Assembly (NCBI RefSeq): GCF_000582685.1
Contig: NZ_KK073768.1
Location: forward strand, 2,035,316-2,099,315
Origin: [Scytonema hofmanni] UTEX 2349
Lineage (GTDB): Bacteria; Cyanobacteriota; Cyanobacteriia; Cyanobacteriales; Nostocaceae
Direction: 5' to 3'
DNA length: 64,000 nucleotides
A program made the position numbers and the translations under genes. The notes under the pieces are model-generated. The model worked only from the letters and a program-made list of their open reading frames with translations. It had not been told where the DNA came from and made no database searches. This document shows, piece by piece, positions 34,527-43,522 of the stretch. The stretch's first letter is position 1; each line of letters starts with the position of its first letter.

Positions 34527-35498
34527 ATGCAGACTCAAAAACCATCTGTTAGTTTGATTCGGGCTACTTCCTACGAACAAGAGGCTTTAAGAGAATCTTT
34601 AGCAACGCTCTTAGAACCTTTAGGTGGAATGCAAGCATTCGTCAAACCAGGACAACGGGTTTTATTAAAACCGAATCTACTCACCGGAGCGCGTCCTAGT
34701 AAAGAGTGTACCACCCGCGCCGAATTAGTTTATGAAGTTGCTAAAATGGTAATTGAAGCTGGTGGTCAGCCATTTTTGGGAGATAGTCCTGCTTTTGGCA
34801 GTGCGAAGCAAGTAGCGATCGCAAATAACTATCTCCCGATTATTGAAGAACTCAAGCTTCCAATTATAGATTTTCATGGATCGCGTTACGAAACCGTTAA
34901 CGAAGACTTTAACCATCTGCTGCTATGCAAAGAAGCGATGGAAGCAGATGTAGTAATTAACTTGCCGAAAGTGAAATCTCACGCTCAGTTGACGTTAACC
35001 TTGGGGGTAAAAAACCTCTTTGGTTGCGTTCCCGGCAAAATGAAAGCTTGGTGGCACATGGAAGCTGGGAAAGATGCCAACCGATTTGGAGAAATGTTAG
35101 TAGAAACTGCTAGGGCAATTAACCCAAATTTAACTATTTTAGATGGCATCATCGGTCATGAAGGTAATGGTCCCAGCGGTGGGGAACCTCGTCTACTCGG
35201 CGTTTTAGCCGCATCTGCAAATGTATTTGCTCTCGATAGGGCAATGGTGGAAGTCCTCAATGTTTTACCCGAACAAGTACCCACCCTAGCTGCGTCAAAG
35301 CGACTGGGGTTGTGTCCAGAACTTGCGGAAATTGACTTTCCCCACTTACATCCTGATTTAGTCAAAATAGATGATTGGCAACTACCAGATAAATTAATGC
35401 CTATCGATTTTGGAATGCCCCGTGTGATTAAATCTACGTTTAAGCATCTTTATATCCGTTTTATCAAAGAACCGATGAGTGCTTATGGGAAAGGTTAG
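34527..35498 (+). CDS. DUF362-family protein
   Basis: 323 residues from ATG 34527; the frame continues upstream only through heptamer repeats. Typical DUF362 features: KPGQRVLLKPNLL near the N-terminus, GGQPFLGDSPAFGSA, VINLPKVKSHAQLTLTLGVK and NLFGCVPGKMKAWWHMEAG, then TILDGIIGHEGNGPSGGEPR. Proteins of this family are often fused to ferredoxin domains; here no CxxCxxC cluster motif is present. Function unknown, presumed cytoplasmic. Confidence 0.85.
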   Translation: MQTQKPSVSLIRATSYEQEALRESLATLLEPLGGMQAFVKPGQRVLLKPNLLTGARPSKECTTRAELVYEVAKMVIEAGGQPFLGDSPAFGSAKQVAIANNYLPIIEELKLPIIDFHGSRYETVNEDFNHLLLCKEAMEADVVINLPKVKSHAQLTLTLGVKNLFGCVPGKMKAWWHMEAGKDANRFGEMLVETARAINPNLTILDGIIGHEGNGPSGGEPRLLGVLAASANVFALDRAMVEVLNVLPEQVPTLAASKRLGLCPELAEIDFPHLHPDLVKIDDWQLPDKLMPIDFGMPRVIKSTFKHLYIRFIKEPMSAYGKG

Positions 35499-35512
35499 TT
35501 GATGTTTGATAG

Positions 35513-35616
35513 TTGATAGTGGATGGTGGATGGTTGATAGTGGATAGTGGATGGTGGATGGTGGTAAATTTTAACAACCAAGAACCAAGAACTAACAACC
35601 AACAACCAACAACCAA
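35513..35616. repeat. Tandem short repeats (TGGATGG/TGATAGT, then AACCAAC)
   Basis: Degenerate 7-bp units tggatgg/tgatagt at 35513-35565 and aacaacc/aaccaac units at about 35577-35616, right after the DUF362 stop codon. Confidence 0.7.
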
Positions 35617-35617
35617 C

Positions 35618-35757
35618 GGGAGCATCCCAATTTTGCCGCAATACCCTAGAAGGGTATCGCTACACAAACAAAGCGTGTCGTAGACAAGGCAGGCTTTGTT
35701 TGTGTAGCCCCAGGAATCTCGCACCTGTAGGCGTTTTTGCCAAATTGGGATGCTCCC
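35618..35757. repeat. 140-bp nested inverted-repeat element (GGGAGCATCCC ends)
   Basis: Outer inverted repeats GGGAGCATCCCAATTT and AAATTGGGATGCTCCC; inner inverted repeats GCTACACAAACAAAGC (35659-35674) and GCTTTGTTTGTGTAGC (35693-35708). No coding capacity. MITE-like. Confidence 0.75.
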
Positions 35758-35790
35758 CAACCAACAAATGCAAACTTCGCTACAACAATC

Positions 35791-35867
35791 TTGATTATTG
35801 GCAGAGTAAGCTGTAATTACCCTCCGATTGCTTAACCAAACCGCCCTATTATAGTGGCGGTTTTTTT
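35791..35867 (+). ncRNA. Candidate small RNA ending in a strong intrinsic terminator
   Basis: A hairpin AAACCGCC-loop-GGCGGTTT (35838-35863) followed by a T-run is a textbook terminator, yet no gene ends within 340 bp upstream except across a MITE. A possible promoter (TTGATT, 17 bases, TAATTA) starts near 35791, which would give a transcript of roughly 50-60 nt containing the unpaired CCCTCCG, complementary to a Shine-Dalgarno sequence. The terminator is clear; the RNA is inference. The following gene-free stretch 35870-36719 is AT-rich with a cccctttcccc run near 35980 and shows no other feature. Confidence 0.4.
35838..35867 (+). terminator. Rho-independent terminator
   Basis: 8-bp GC-rich stem (AAACCGCC/GGCGGTTT), 10-base loop, T-tract directly after the stem. 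Confidence 0.8.
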
Positions 35868-36719
35868 CATTTGTTAAATCGTTATAATATCATTTTTTAT
35901 TAGGAATTTTTTTCAGCTTTTGACTGATGACTTTATCAAGGAGGGGAAAAGGAATAAAAAATAATATTTTCTTCCCCTTTCCCCTTTCCCCTCTTCATGA
36001 ATAATTTGAATTCTGTATTAATCAGAAGAGATGATTCTTATTTAGGATAAAAAGTATTTGTACTCTACCTATATATAGATTGACAAAATTCAAGTAATAT
36101 CACTCAGATTATAATCTTCAAATTTTTGAATATTTCTCTGAGTGCAATCATTGATTAACAATTTCAAACACTTTTGATTTCTCTGTATTTATTCGGTGTG
36201 AATTGATGATAAAAATTGATTATAGCTCAAGTTGCGATCGCCTCTCCAAAAATTATCGTGTAACTACTTATAATTATCGAAAACACAGATACCTTCTGGG
36301 TGATTATTCAGTATGGTTACTCGGTATCAAACAACAATTTATAACCGCAAAACGCCCTTTACAAAAGCGCTTTCGGATGTTTTAATTGTAAAAGATTACT
36401 CAAATATATTTTTTTTAGTAATCTAAACTACAAAAATAATTGTAATTTTTAATGCTGTTACCGTCACAGATATGGAATCTATTCATTACACCGTACCATG
36501 AAGAATATTGAGATATTAGTCACTAACAAAGAAGAACAGCCAAATTGCGGCTTCGTATCAAATATTTTTGGTATTAGAGAAGAAATATTATGACAGTTTG
36601 ATAAGTGGTTGATATTATTGAATACTAAATAGCTTATAATTGATAAATAACTAAAATAACAGCAAGACTCTTTACTTTGAGAGTTGAGCAACAAGTGAAG
36701 TGAAAACCTCCAATCTTCT

Positions 36720-36905
36720 ATGAATTCAAATAGCCCGTCTGCCAATCCCGACACATATTCCCATCGTTTGGCAGACATTGTGGGAACAGCGATCGCTATG
36801 TTAACTCTAACGTTACCAATCTTAGTCATCGCTAATTATTCTTCAACCAGCGTTCAGAATAATCAACAACCCATTACATACAACATAAAAAATAGTGAAA
36901 ATTAA
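36720..36905 (+). CDS. Small single-helix membrane protein, 61 aa
   Basis: Starts MNSNSPSANPDTYSHRLADI, then one membrane helix (about 20-41: VGTAIAMLTLTLPILVIANY) and a short polar tail. I recall similar small proteins in Nostoc-type genomes but no function. ATG start with no obvious ribosome site. It stands alone in a gene-poor region; the stretch 36906-37684 after it holds the MITE-like element at 37105-37202, a 28-bp palindrome and GC-rich repeats. Confidence 0.5.
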   Translation: MNSNSPSANPDTYSHRLADIVGTAIAMLTLTLPILVIANYSSTSVQNNQQPITYNIKNSEN

Positions 36906-37104
36906 GCAAATAACAACAGAATTCTCAAAAAAAGAACGCTCTGACAACAGAAAGCAGATTTTGCGCGAACGTTAGCGTCAGAATTTAATCGCGAATTTTT
37001 CATGACTCGGCTTTCTATAAGCTAGGAACTAGGGCGTATTTTCATACTACTGCCCAACACCCACATTTATGGTTCGGCTATAAACGCCACAATTACTTAT
37101 ACCA

Positions 37105-37202
37105 ATTAGACATCTGGTAGAAAAGACGTAAAGACGTTCCGTCGGAACGTCTCTACAAGGGTTTCGGACAACGCATAATTAATTTTTACTCCTATGTCTA
37201 TT
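37105..37202. repeat. MITE-like element (ATTAGACATCT ends), single copy
   Basis: Inverted copy of the 93-bp unit found in tandem at 18429-18690: starts attagacatctggtag, contains a gtaaagac/gtctctac palindrome (37128-37156) and ggacaacgcataattaat, ends atgtctatt. Confidence 0.75.
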
Positions 37203-37229
37203 GTATATGAGGTTGCGCTTTATTGCCCT

Positions 37230-37257
37230 GCGCCTGAACGCGATCGCGTTCAGGCGC
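37230..37257. repeat. 28-bp perfect palindrome centred on HIP1
   Basis: GCGCCTGAACGCGA followed by its reverse complement; the centre is a GCGATCGC octamer. Possibly a hairpin of a further repeat family. Confidence 0.6.
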
Positions 37258-37684
37258 TTTAGCCTGGGCACCACATGGTTACAATTGGCGCGATCGCTCG
37301 GTATGTAAGTAGCCGTCCAACCATGAATGTCCGCCCTTGGATCGGTTTGTTTCCTGATAGTGCGTAAATTATGTTAAATCTTATTGACCTAGATTAGTAC
37401 ATTTGTTTCAATGTATTGGCAAAAGCTCTGACCAGCCCCCTTAAAGGGGCGGGTGTGGGGTGTGGGGTGTGGGGAAAAGAAATAGCCCCGACAACCATCT
37501 TGGATACAAGCCCCGTCGAAGAGCGACGATAGCGTTGGTCGGAGTTCAAGCTATTGAGCATCAGCCGTCTTCCCCACACCCTTCTTTGTGACGTATTTAT
37601 TTGTACTAGTGCCAGTATTAATTGCCGTTGGCTAGAATTTGGTACAACATGATTAAAACCCTACAAAATCAAAAGACTCTATTT

Positions 37685-37897
37685 ATGGCTGAGTATCAAA
37701 AAATTGAGTATCGCATTGGTAAAGATGGGAAAATTACTGAAACAGTCATCAATGCTTCTGGTTCGAGTTGCACAAGTACAACATCGGGAATTGAAAAGGC
37801 TTTAGGAGAAGTTGAAAATCAAGAATTGTTGCCTGAGTATTACGAAGGCGGTGAGAGCGAGACAGTGGCACAAAATCAGTCTCTCAAAGAAATCTAA
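37685..37897 (+). CDS. DUF2997-family protein
   Basis: 70 residues from ATG 37685 (MAEYQKIEYRIGKDGKITE); the frame runs 21 codons further upstream without family similarity. The pattern Y-x-I-x-x-D-G-x-I-x-E followed by GSSCTSTTSGIEKALGEVE fits DUF2997. In cyanobacteria DUF2997 genes usually accompany Ycf35 (DUF1257) and a Ycf46-type AAA ATPase; here those two are 7 kb away on the other strand. The next gene starts five bases after the stop. Confidence 0.85.
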   Translation: MAEYQKIEYRIGKDGKITETVINASGSSCTSTTSGIEKALGEVENQELLPEYYEGGESETVAQNQSLKEI

Positions 37898-37902
37898 GAG
37901 GG

Positions 37903-38562
37903 ATGCAGATAGGAATGTTTTCTCTTTTAAGCCTTTTGACAATGGCAATAGGGATTTCCACTCTGTTGTTGATTATTCCAGCAATTAGTGCTGCGATCGC
38001 TCGCCAAGCAGACTTGGAAACTAACAAGTTAGAATTGGCACGATGTCTAGCGACGAACAGGTTAGCGTCTACGCAAATTGAATTACTAGAAAATGAACTA
38101 AAAGCAATACGCAAAAATTACTTAGGAGAGCAGCAAAAAATAGAACAGTTACTTGCTGAAAAAGCAGCGTTACATCAGGAAGGCTTGCGACTACATGAAG
38201 AATTGCAGCAGCAACGAGTTGAACTATCAGAGGAATTTCGCTCTGCGACATTTGAGCAATTGCAGACATTGCTAACAAACTATCCCAGCATCCATCAGAT
38301 GGTGCAGATTAAACCAGAATTACCTGCGAAAAATCTGCTTTCGATGTTTACCTCTTTAGATAACCTCCTCAATAAATGGGGTTACGAACAGATAGGTAAA
38401 CCTTGGGAAAAAGTAGCTTACAATCCGCAGATTCATCAACCAGACGCTGCTGATATTGCTTTATATGAGTTAGTTTATATTCGATTCGTTGGTTATCAGC
38501 ATCAAGGAAAAATTCTTGTCCCTGCCAAAGTTAGTCGCACTTTACCGGGAGGCGGGAAGTGA
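37903..38562 (+). CDS. Membrane-anchored GrpE-like nucleotide exchange factor
   Basis: 219 residues. An N-terminal membrane helix (about 5-32: FSLLSLLTMAIGISTLLLII), a long coiled coil (about 36-125), then a domain resembling the GrpE four-helix bundle and beta wing: LLSMFTSLDNLLNKWGYEQI, GKPWEKVAYNPQIHQPD and YIRFVGYQHQGKILVPAKVS. The last part aligns by eye with the GrpE C-terminus (pattern G..fdP..H ... GY...gkvLrpA.V). GrpE proteins release ADP from Hsp70, and an Hsp70-like gene follows 220 bp downstream. A membrane-anchored GrpE is unusual. Start ATG 37903 or 37915. Confidence 0.72.
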   Translation: MQIGMFSLLSLLTMAIGISTLLLIIPAISAAIARQADLETNKLELARCLATNRLASTQIELLENELKAIRKNYLGEQQKIEQLLAEKAALHQEGLRLHEELQQQRVELSEEFRSATFEQLQTLLTNYPSIHQMVQIKPELPAKNLLSMFTSLDNLLNKWGYEQIGKPWEKVAYNPQIHQPDAADIALYELVYIRFVGYQHQGKILVPAKVSRTLPGGGK

Positions 38563-38784
<222 letters not shown>

Positions 38785-38786
<2 letters not shown>

Positions 38787-40344
38787 GACTACAGTAATAA
38801 TTGATTTTGGTACAAGCAATACTGTTGTTTGTACTACTGATTTGATTACGCAAAAACCACGGACATTGAGATTTGAATCGATGTCGCGTCGGTTTGAGGT
38901 TGGGGCAGAACAGGTAAGCGTTGTACCCAGTTTAGTATTTGTGGAAGGGCGCGATCGCATTTCTTTTGGTGAATCTGTACGCGCCAAACGCTTGGGATTT
39001 GCCCAGCCGGAACGCTGTTTTAGAGCTTTTAAACGCGATTTGGCAGCAGATTTTGTCCCACCTCCGCGACAGTTGGATGGTAATAGTTACAGCGCTGAGG
39101 TGGTTTCGGAACTGTTTCTCAAGGAAATTTGGCAACAGGTTGAACAGCAATTACAACCCAGTAGCGTTATTTTCACAGTTCCCGTGGGTGCATTTGAGCG
39201 ATATCTTGACTGGTTCCGCAACTTGGGCGACAAGTTAAATATTCCCGCAGTGCAAATTGTCGATGAATCTACCGCAGCAGCCCTTGGTTATGCTGTCAAG
39301 CATCCTGGGGCTGTGGTTTTGGTGGTTGATTTTGGCGGCGGTACTCTAGATTTAAGTTTAGTACGAACTGTCAGCGCTGAATCTGAACAGCAAGTAGTGC
39401 GTGCCGAAGTTATCGCCAAATCGGATGCTTTTATTGGCGGCGTAGATATTGATACATGGATTGTTGAACATTACCTGCAAAAAATCGGTTCCTCCCGTGC
39501 TGATGTTGGAGAAATCGGCTTTATGAATTTGCTGGAAGTAGCAGAAAGGGTAAAAATTCAACTTTCGATAACAGATGAGGCGAAAGAAAGTTGGTTTGAT
39601 GATGAAAATTTTATGTCCCATGAATTGCAATTGCATCGGGATGAGTTAGGCGAAATTTTAGAAAATCAACAATTATTAGAACAGTTAAGACAAACCCTAG
39701 ATGAAGTATTAGCGATCGCACTTGCTAAAGGTATCAGCAAATCTACAATTGAACAGGTTTTATTAGTGGGTGGTACTTGTCAAATTCCTGCCGTACAACA
39801 ACTAGTAATTTCCTATTTTGGACGACAAAAGGTAAAGTTAGACAAACCCTTTGAAGCTGTCGCACATGGCGCATTAGCTTTAAGTGAAATGGCAGCAGTT
39901 GATGATTACCTGCGCCACAGTTATGCGATTCGTCTTTGGGAACCCCACAGCAAAAGTTATTCTTATTTAACTTTGATTGAAAAAGGGGCAAAGTATCCAG
40001 GGGCGCGTTCTGAAGCTTTAACTCTGCAAGTCGCCACAGAGGGACAGCGAGAAATTCGCCTCGATATTGGGGAAGTAGCAGAAGTTTCCCAAGCGGAAGT
40101 TTATTACGATCCTCAAGGAAGGATGACGAGTAGCCAATTAGTCAAACAAGATAGTTATCGCTCTTTGGAAACTCATCATCAACAAGTATGTGTCGCTCAT
40201 ATCGAACCGCCTGGACAAACAGGAATAGACCGAATACAAGCACAATTTGAAGTGAATGAACAACGGGTATTAGTAGTGACGGTAAAGGATTTATTGACGG
40301 GGAAAATGTTAGTTAAGAGGGGAGCGATCGCTAAACTAAAATAA
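38785..40344 (+). CDS. Hsp70-like chaperone (short, non-DnaK)
   Basis: 519 residues. The ATPase domain (about 1-370) has IDFGTSNTVV, IVDESTAAALGYAVKHPG, VVDFGGGTLDLSLV, IGGVDIDTWIVEHYL and LLVGGTCQIPAVQQLV. A beta-sandwich-like region follows (about 395-515), but the helical lid and the EEVD-type tail of DnaK are absent, and it is about 110 residues shorter. The preceding gene encodes a GrpE-like factor and the following genes carry the YDAVLGG module, suggesting that these are its clients or co-factors. The start lies in a heptamer repeat that contains several other out-of-frame ATGs. Confidence 0.9.
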
Positions 40345-40418
40345 TCTTACCTTGGCGCTCTTGGCGGTTCGTTAAAAAAATATGGGAATACTACTAATAG
40401 TAGAGTGGTAAAAATACA

Positions 40419-41756
40419 ATGACAGAGAATCAGAATCAACCTAAAGAATATGATGCTGTGCTTGGTGGACAAGCAGCATTTCTAAATGATGTAGTTTGGA
40501 GAGGGCTGGAACGTGTGAAGAGACGCTTGGAAAGTCCAGTTGTAGAAGTAAGATTAGCAGCACTTTCTGAAGCACTTAAGTATGGACAAGAAGGCTTAGA
40601 TTTAGTGATTCAACTCAGAAATGAATCAAGGCAGATAGAACAGGTTGCACACGAGCTATTAATTCAGTATACGACAAATCAAGTATTACAGGATGATAAT
40701 TCTCATCAACTGTCTGAGTTGCTTTCCACACTTGTGAGAAATTCATTTGGAGTACACATGGTTGTCTTCAGTTCAGATGGACAGACTATAGCTACTACCG
40801 ATCAAGATTGCTATATTCATCTGTGGTCGCTACAAACTCAACAGATATCCTATAGCTTTGAAGATAATTACGAGCATTACCAGACAACACAATTTCTTGC
40901 CTTCAGTCCGGATGGGAAAATTCTCCTCAGCAGCAATATGCACGATACGATTAGACTTTGGTCAATTCAGACAGGACAATTACTTCATACTCTATTAAAT
41001 GAAGGTTATTCACTAGAAACACTTACCTTTAGTCCCGATAGTCAATTTGTAGTAAGTGTTGATAACGACAAAATTAAACTGTGGTCAGTGCAATCAGGAC
41101 AGCTACTTCATACGCTTGATCAGTTTGGAGACGAAAATGAACCTATAGAAACCTCAGAGGAAAATGTTTATGATGATGGGCTAATCTTGAATGCTTATGC
41201 AGATGAAGATGAAGATGAATACGATAATGAAGCTTTAGAAATATCTGAAGAAGATGTTACTGATAATGGATTAATATCTATAGCTGGTGTTGATTTTCCA
41301 AAGCTAAAAAACTTATTGGAAAGGGGTAATTGGAGAGAGGCTGACCAAGAAACTGCCCTAGTGATGCTAAAGTTATGTAATCGAGAACAAAAGGGTTTTC
41401 TTAGAGTAGAGGATATAGAAAACCTTCCCTGTGAATACTTAGGCATTATTGACCGACTCTGGGTAGAAAATAGCCACGGTCACTTTGGTTTTAGTGTCCA
41501 AAAACAAATATGGCAGAGTATTGGAGGAACATCACAAGCTGACTGGGAAGCTTGGTGTCGTTTCGGTGAGCGTGTTGGGTGGTGTATAAATGGTTCTTGG
41601 TTGTGGTGGAATGATGTCACTTTTAACTTGAATGTTCCAGAAGGACACCTTCCACGCGGAGGTGCTTTTATCGGTTGGGGATTAGGTGACTTTTGGACTA
41701 ATTGTATAATGTTGTCTGCTTTAGCATCAAAATTGGCAAGTTGCAACATAGTATAG
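40419..41756 (+). CDS. YDAVLGG-module protein with short WD40 and GUN4 domains
   Basis: 445 residues. Residues 1-100 are the shared module (PKEYDAVLGGQ ... GLERVKRRLESPVVEVRLAAL, SEALKYGQEGLDLVIQL). About 105-235 holds only three WD40-like blades (IHLWSLQTQQ, IRLWSIQTGQLLHTL, IKLWSVQSGQLLHTL), too few for a closed propeller. An acidic linker (about 240-290) precedes a C-terminal GUN4 domain (about 295-430: KLKNLLERGNWREADQETA, VEDIENLPCEYLGIIDRLW, GHFGFSVQKQIW). GUN4 binds porphyrins in the chlorophyll synthesis regulator; whether this copy does is unknown. Starts 75 bp after the Hsp70-like gene. Confidence 0.85.
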   Translation: MTENQNQPKEYDAVLGGQAAFLNDVVWRGLERVKRRLESPVVEVRLAALSEALKYGQEGLDLVIQLRNESRQIEQVAHELLIQYTTNQVLQDDNSHQLSELLSTLVRNSFGVHMVVFSSDGQTIATTDQDCYIHLWSLQTQQISYSFEDNYEHYQTTQFLAFSPDGKILLSSNMHDTIRLWSIQTGQLLHTLLNEGYSLETLTFSPDSQFVVSVDNDKIKLWSVQSGQLLHTLDQFGDENEPIETSEENVYDDGLILNAYADEDEDEYDNEALEISEEDVTDNGLISIAGVDFPKLKNLLERGNWREADQETALVMLKLCNREQKGFLRVEDIENLPCEYLGIIDRLWVENSHGHFGFSVQKQIWQSIGGTSQADWEAWCRFGERVGWCINGSWLWWNDVTFNLNVPEGHLPRGGAFIGWGLGDFWTNCIMLSALASKLASCNIV

Positions 41757-41892
41757 GTTGCACCAACCTACTTCACAAACAACAGCGATCGCAGTTCTAA
41801 AAACGAGTATTTCTCAAATTAGGTCCGTGTTGCGATCGCACTCAAGCATCCCATCATATTACTAAAAAGTAATTTAACAGAAAAACCATCAA

Positions 41893-42801
41893 ATGATTGA
41901 CCACGATCGCCTATTTAAAGAACTTCTTTCCAACTTCTTCCCAGAGTTTATCGAGCTATTTTTCCCAGATATAAGCGCTTATTGGGAGAGAGATTCAATA
42001 GAGTTTTTACCACAAGAGGTATTCACAGATGTGACTGAGGGAGAGCGTAAAATACTCGATATAGTTCTGCAAGTCTCAGTGAGAAACCAAGATACTTTAT
42101 TTATCATTCACACTGAACATCAATCTTATTCCCAAACTAACTTCAATCAGCGAATGTTTACATATTTCGCTCGACTGCACGAAAAATATGCCCTCCCAGT
42201 GTACCCAATAGTCATTTATTCTCATGATTCTCCCCAAACACCAGAACCAAACTCTTATCGCATCGATTTTCCCAACAAGCGGGTGCTGGAATTTAATTAT
42301 GAAGTTGTCCAGCTAAATCAATTAAAATGGCAGGATTTCGTCAATCAGAGAAATCCTATAGCTAGCGCTTTGATGGCGAAAATGCAGATTGATGTTCAAG
42401 AACGCCCAACAGTAAAGCTAATGTCGCTACAATTGCTAGCGAATTTGGGACTCAACCCCGCACAAATCCAGTTAATTTCTGGGTTTATTGATACATATCT
42501 CGATTTGAATTCTCAAGAAGAAATCATGTTTCAAGAACAACTTGCTAGTATTGAACCAAAGCAGGAGGAAAGAGTTATGCAAATCGTCACCAGTTGGATG
42601 AGACAAGGCATACAGCAAGGCATACAGCAAGGCGAATTGATGCTGATTTTACGCCTACTTAACCGCCGTATAGGTGAAGTGAATCCGGAATTACAAGAAC
42701 GTATTGAAACTTTGTCAACGGCTGAGTTAGAAACTTTGGGAGAAGCTTTACTAGATTTTACAACTGCTGCTGATTTAGAAGCTTGGTTTGAGGCTAGATA
42801 G
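41893..42801 (+). CDS. Rpn-family putative nuclease (PD-(D/E)XK) with DUF4351 tail
   Basis: 302 residues. MIDHDRLFKELLSNFFPEFI, FTDVTEGERKILDIVLQVSV and FIIHTEHQSYSQTNFNQRMF match the Rpn/transposase-like nuclease group (PD-(D/E)XK fold, D..E.Q), which promotes RecA-independent recombination in E. coli. A tandem GIQQGIQQGE precedes a C-terminal DUF4351-like part (RRIGEVNPELQERIETLSTA, DLEAWF). It interrupts the array of YDAVLGG genes on the same strand. These genes are widely dispersed in cyanobacteria and may be mobile cargo. Confidence 0.83.
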   Translation: MIDHDRLFKELLSNFFPEFIELFFPDISAYWERDSIEFLPQEVFTDVTEGERKILDIVLQVSVRNQDTLFIIHTEHQSYSQTNFNQRMFTYFARLHEKYALPVYPIVIYSHDSPQTPEPNSYRIDFPNKRVLEFNYEVVQLNQLKWQDFVNQRNPIASALMAKMQIDVQERPTVKLMSLQLLANLGLNPAQIQLISGFIDTYLDLNSQEEIMFQEQLASIEPKQEERVMQIVTSWMRQGIQQGIQQGELMLILRLLNRRIGEVNPELQERIETLSTAELETLGEALLDFTTAADLEAWFEAR

Positions 42802-42915
42802 TTAGGGTTTTTCCCTCTTTTCCAGATGAAGGGGTTAAGAGCGATCGCTCAAAAGTTATCAAGCCAATAGTAGCGATCGCAAATTAAATAAGCTAGTTTC
42901 AAAAGTAAAAGCACG

Positions 42916-43515
42916 ATGTCAAAAAATTCCAATCGCCCAAGAGTTTATGATGCTGTCCTTGGTGGTCAAGAAAAAGCCCCGCCTGGTGCTGTAGTCTTGG
43001 GAGGTCTAGAAGGTGTTAAAAGACGCTTGGCAAATCCAGTTGTTGAGCAAAAAATTGCGGCGCTAGAAGAAGCACTAAAATATGGCGATGCAGGCTTAAA
43101 ATTGGTAATATTGGCATTGGAAGATAAATTATGGAAAGTAAGACAAGCAGCTTATTTACTACTTGTAAATCACCAAGATTCCATAGTGCAACAAGCGCTT
43201 CAGGAATATCAAAAAAGCAGTAGATATGATGTTTTTGTTGCTATGGGGCGCACTGGAGGAGTATCTGATGTTGATACGCTCATGGAAAGTTTGGAAAATG
43301 AACAAAATACCGCGACCACCAAGTTAGTTGACTACACACTAAGTTTAGTTAATACCAATGACGGGAAAGACCGAATTCGATACTATCTTTTCAATGGCAC
43401 ACAGATACAACGTAATTATGCAGCACTTTACTTTAAACGAAAAGGTGTAAAAGATATTTTAATTGAAGCAGTGCAGCAGGGCTGTATTGACAGAGTACAA
43501 GCATTTTCTAAATAA
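42916..43515 (+). CDS. YDAVLGG-module protein with unknown C-terminal domain
   Basis: 199 residues. Residues 1-95 are the shared module (PRVYDAVLGGQ, AVVLGGLEGVKRRLANPVV, AALEEALKYGDAGLKLVI); residues about 100-199 are unlike the GUN4 tails of its neighbours (YDVFVAMGRTGGVSDVDTLM, YTLSLVNTNDGKDRIRYYLF) and I do not recognise them. The module itself may be HEAT-like helical repeats. The next paralogue begins seven bases after its stop, so the two are co-transcribed. Confidence 0.72.
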   Translation: MSKNSNRPRVYDAVLGGQEKAPPGAVVLGGLEGVKRRLANPVVEQKIAALEEALKYGDAGLKLVILALEDKLWKVRQAAYLLLVNHQDSIVQQALQEYQKSSRYDVFVAMGRTGGVSDVDTLMESLENEQNTATTKLVDYTLSLVNTNDGKDRIRYYLFNGTQIQRNYAALYFKRKGVKDILIEAVQQGCIDRVQAFSK

Positions 43516-43522
43516 AACAGCA

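Noticed and set aside
36206..36385. Small plus-strand frame starting MIKIDYSSSCDRLS
   Set aside because: No ribosome site, no recognisable family and odd composition in an AT-rich spacer; could be real but not supportable.
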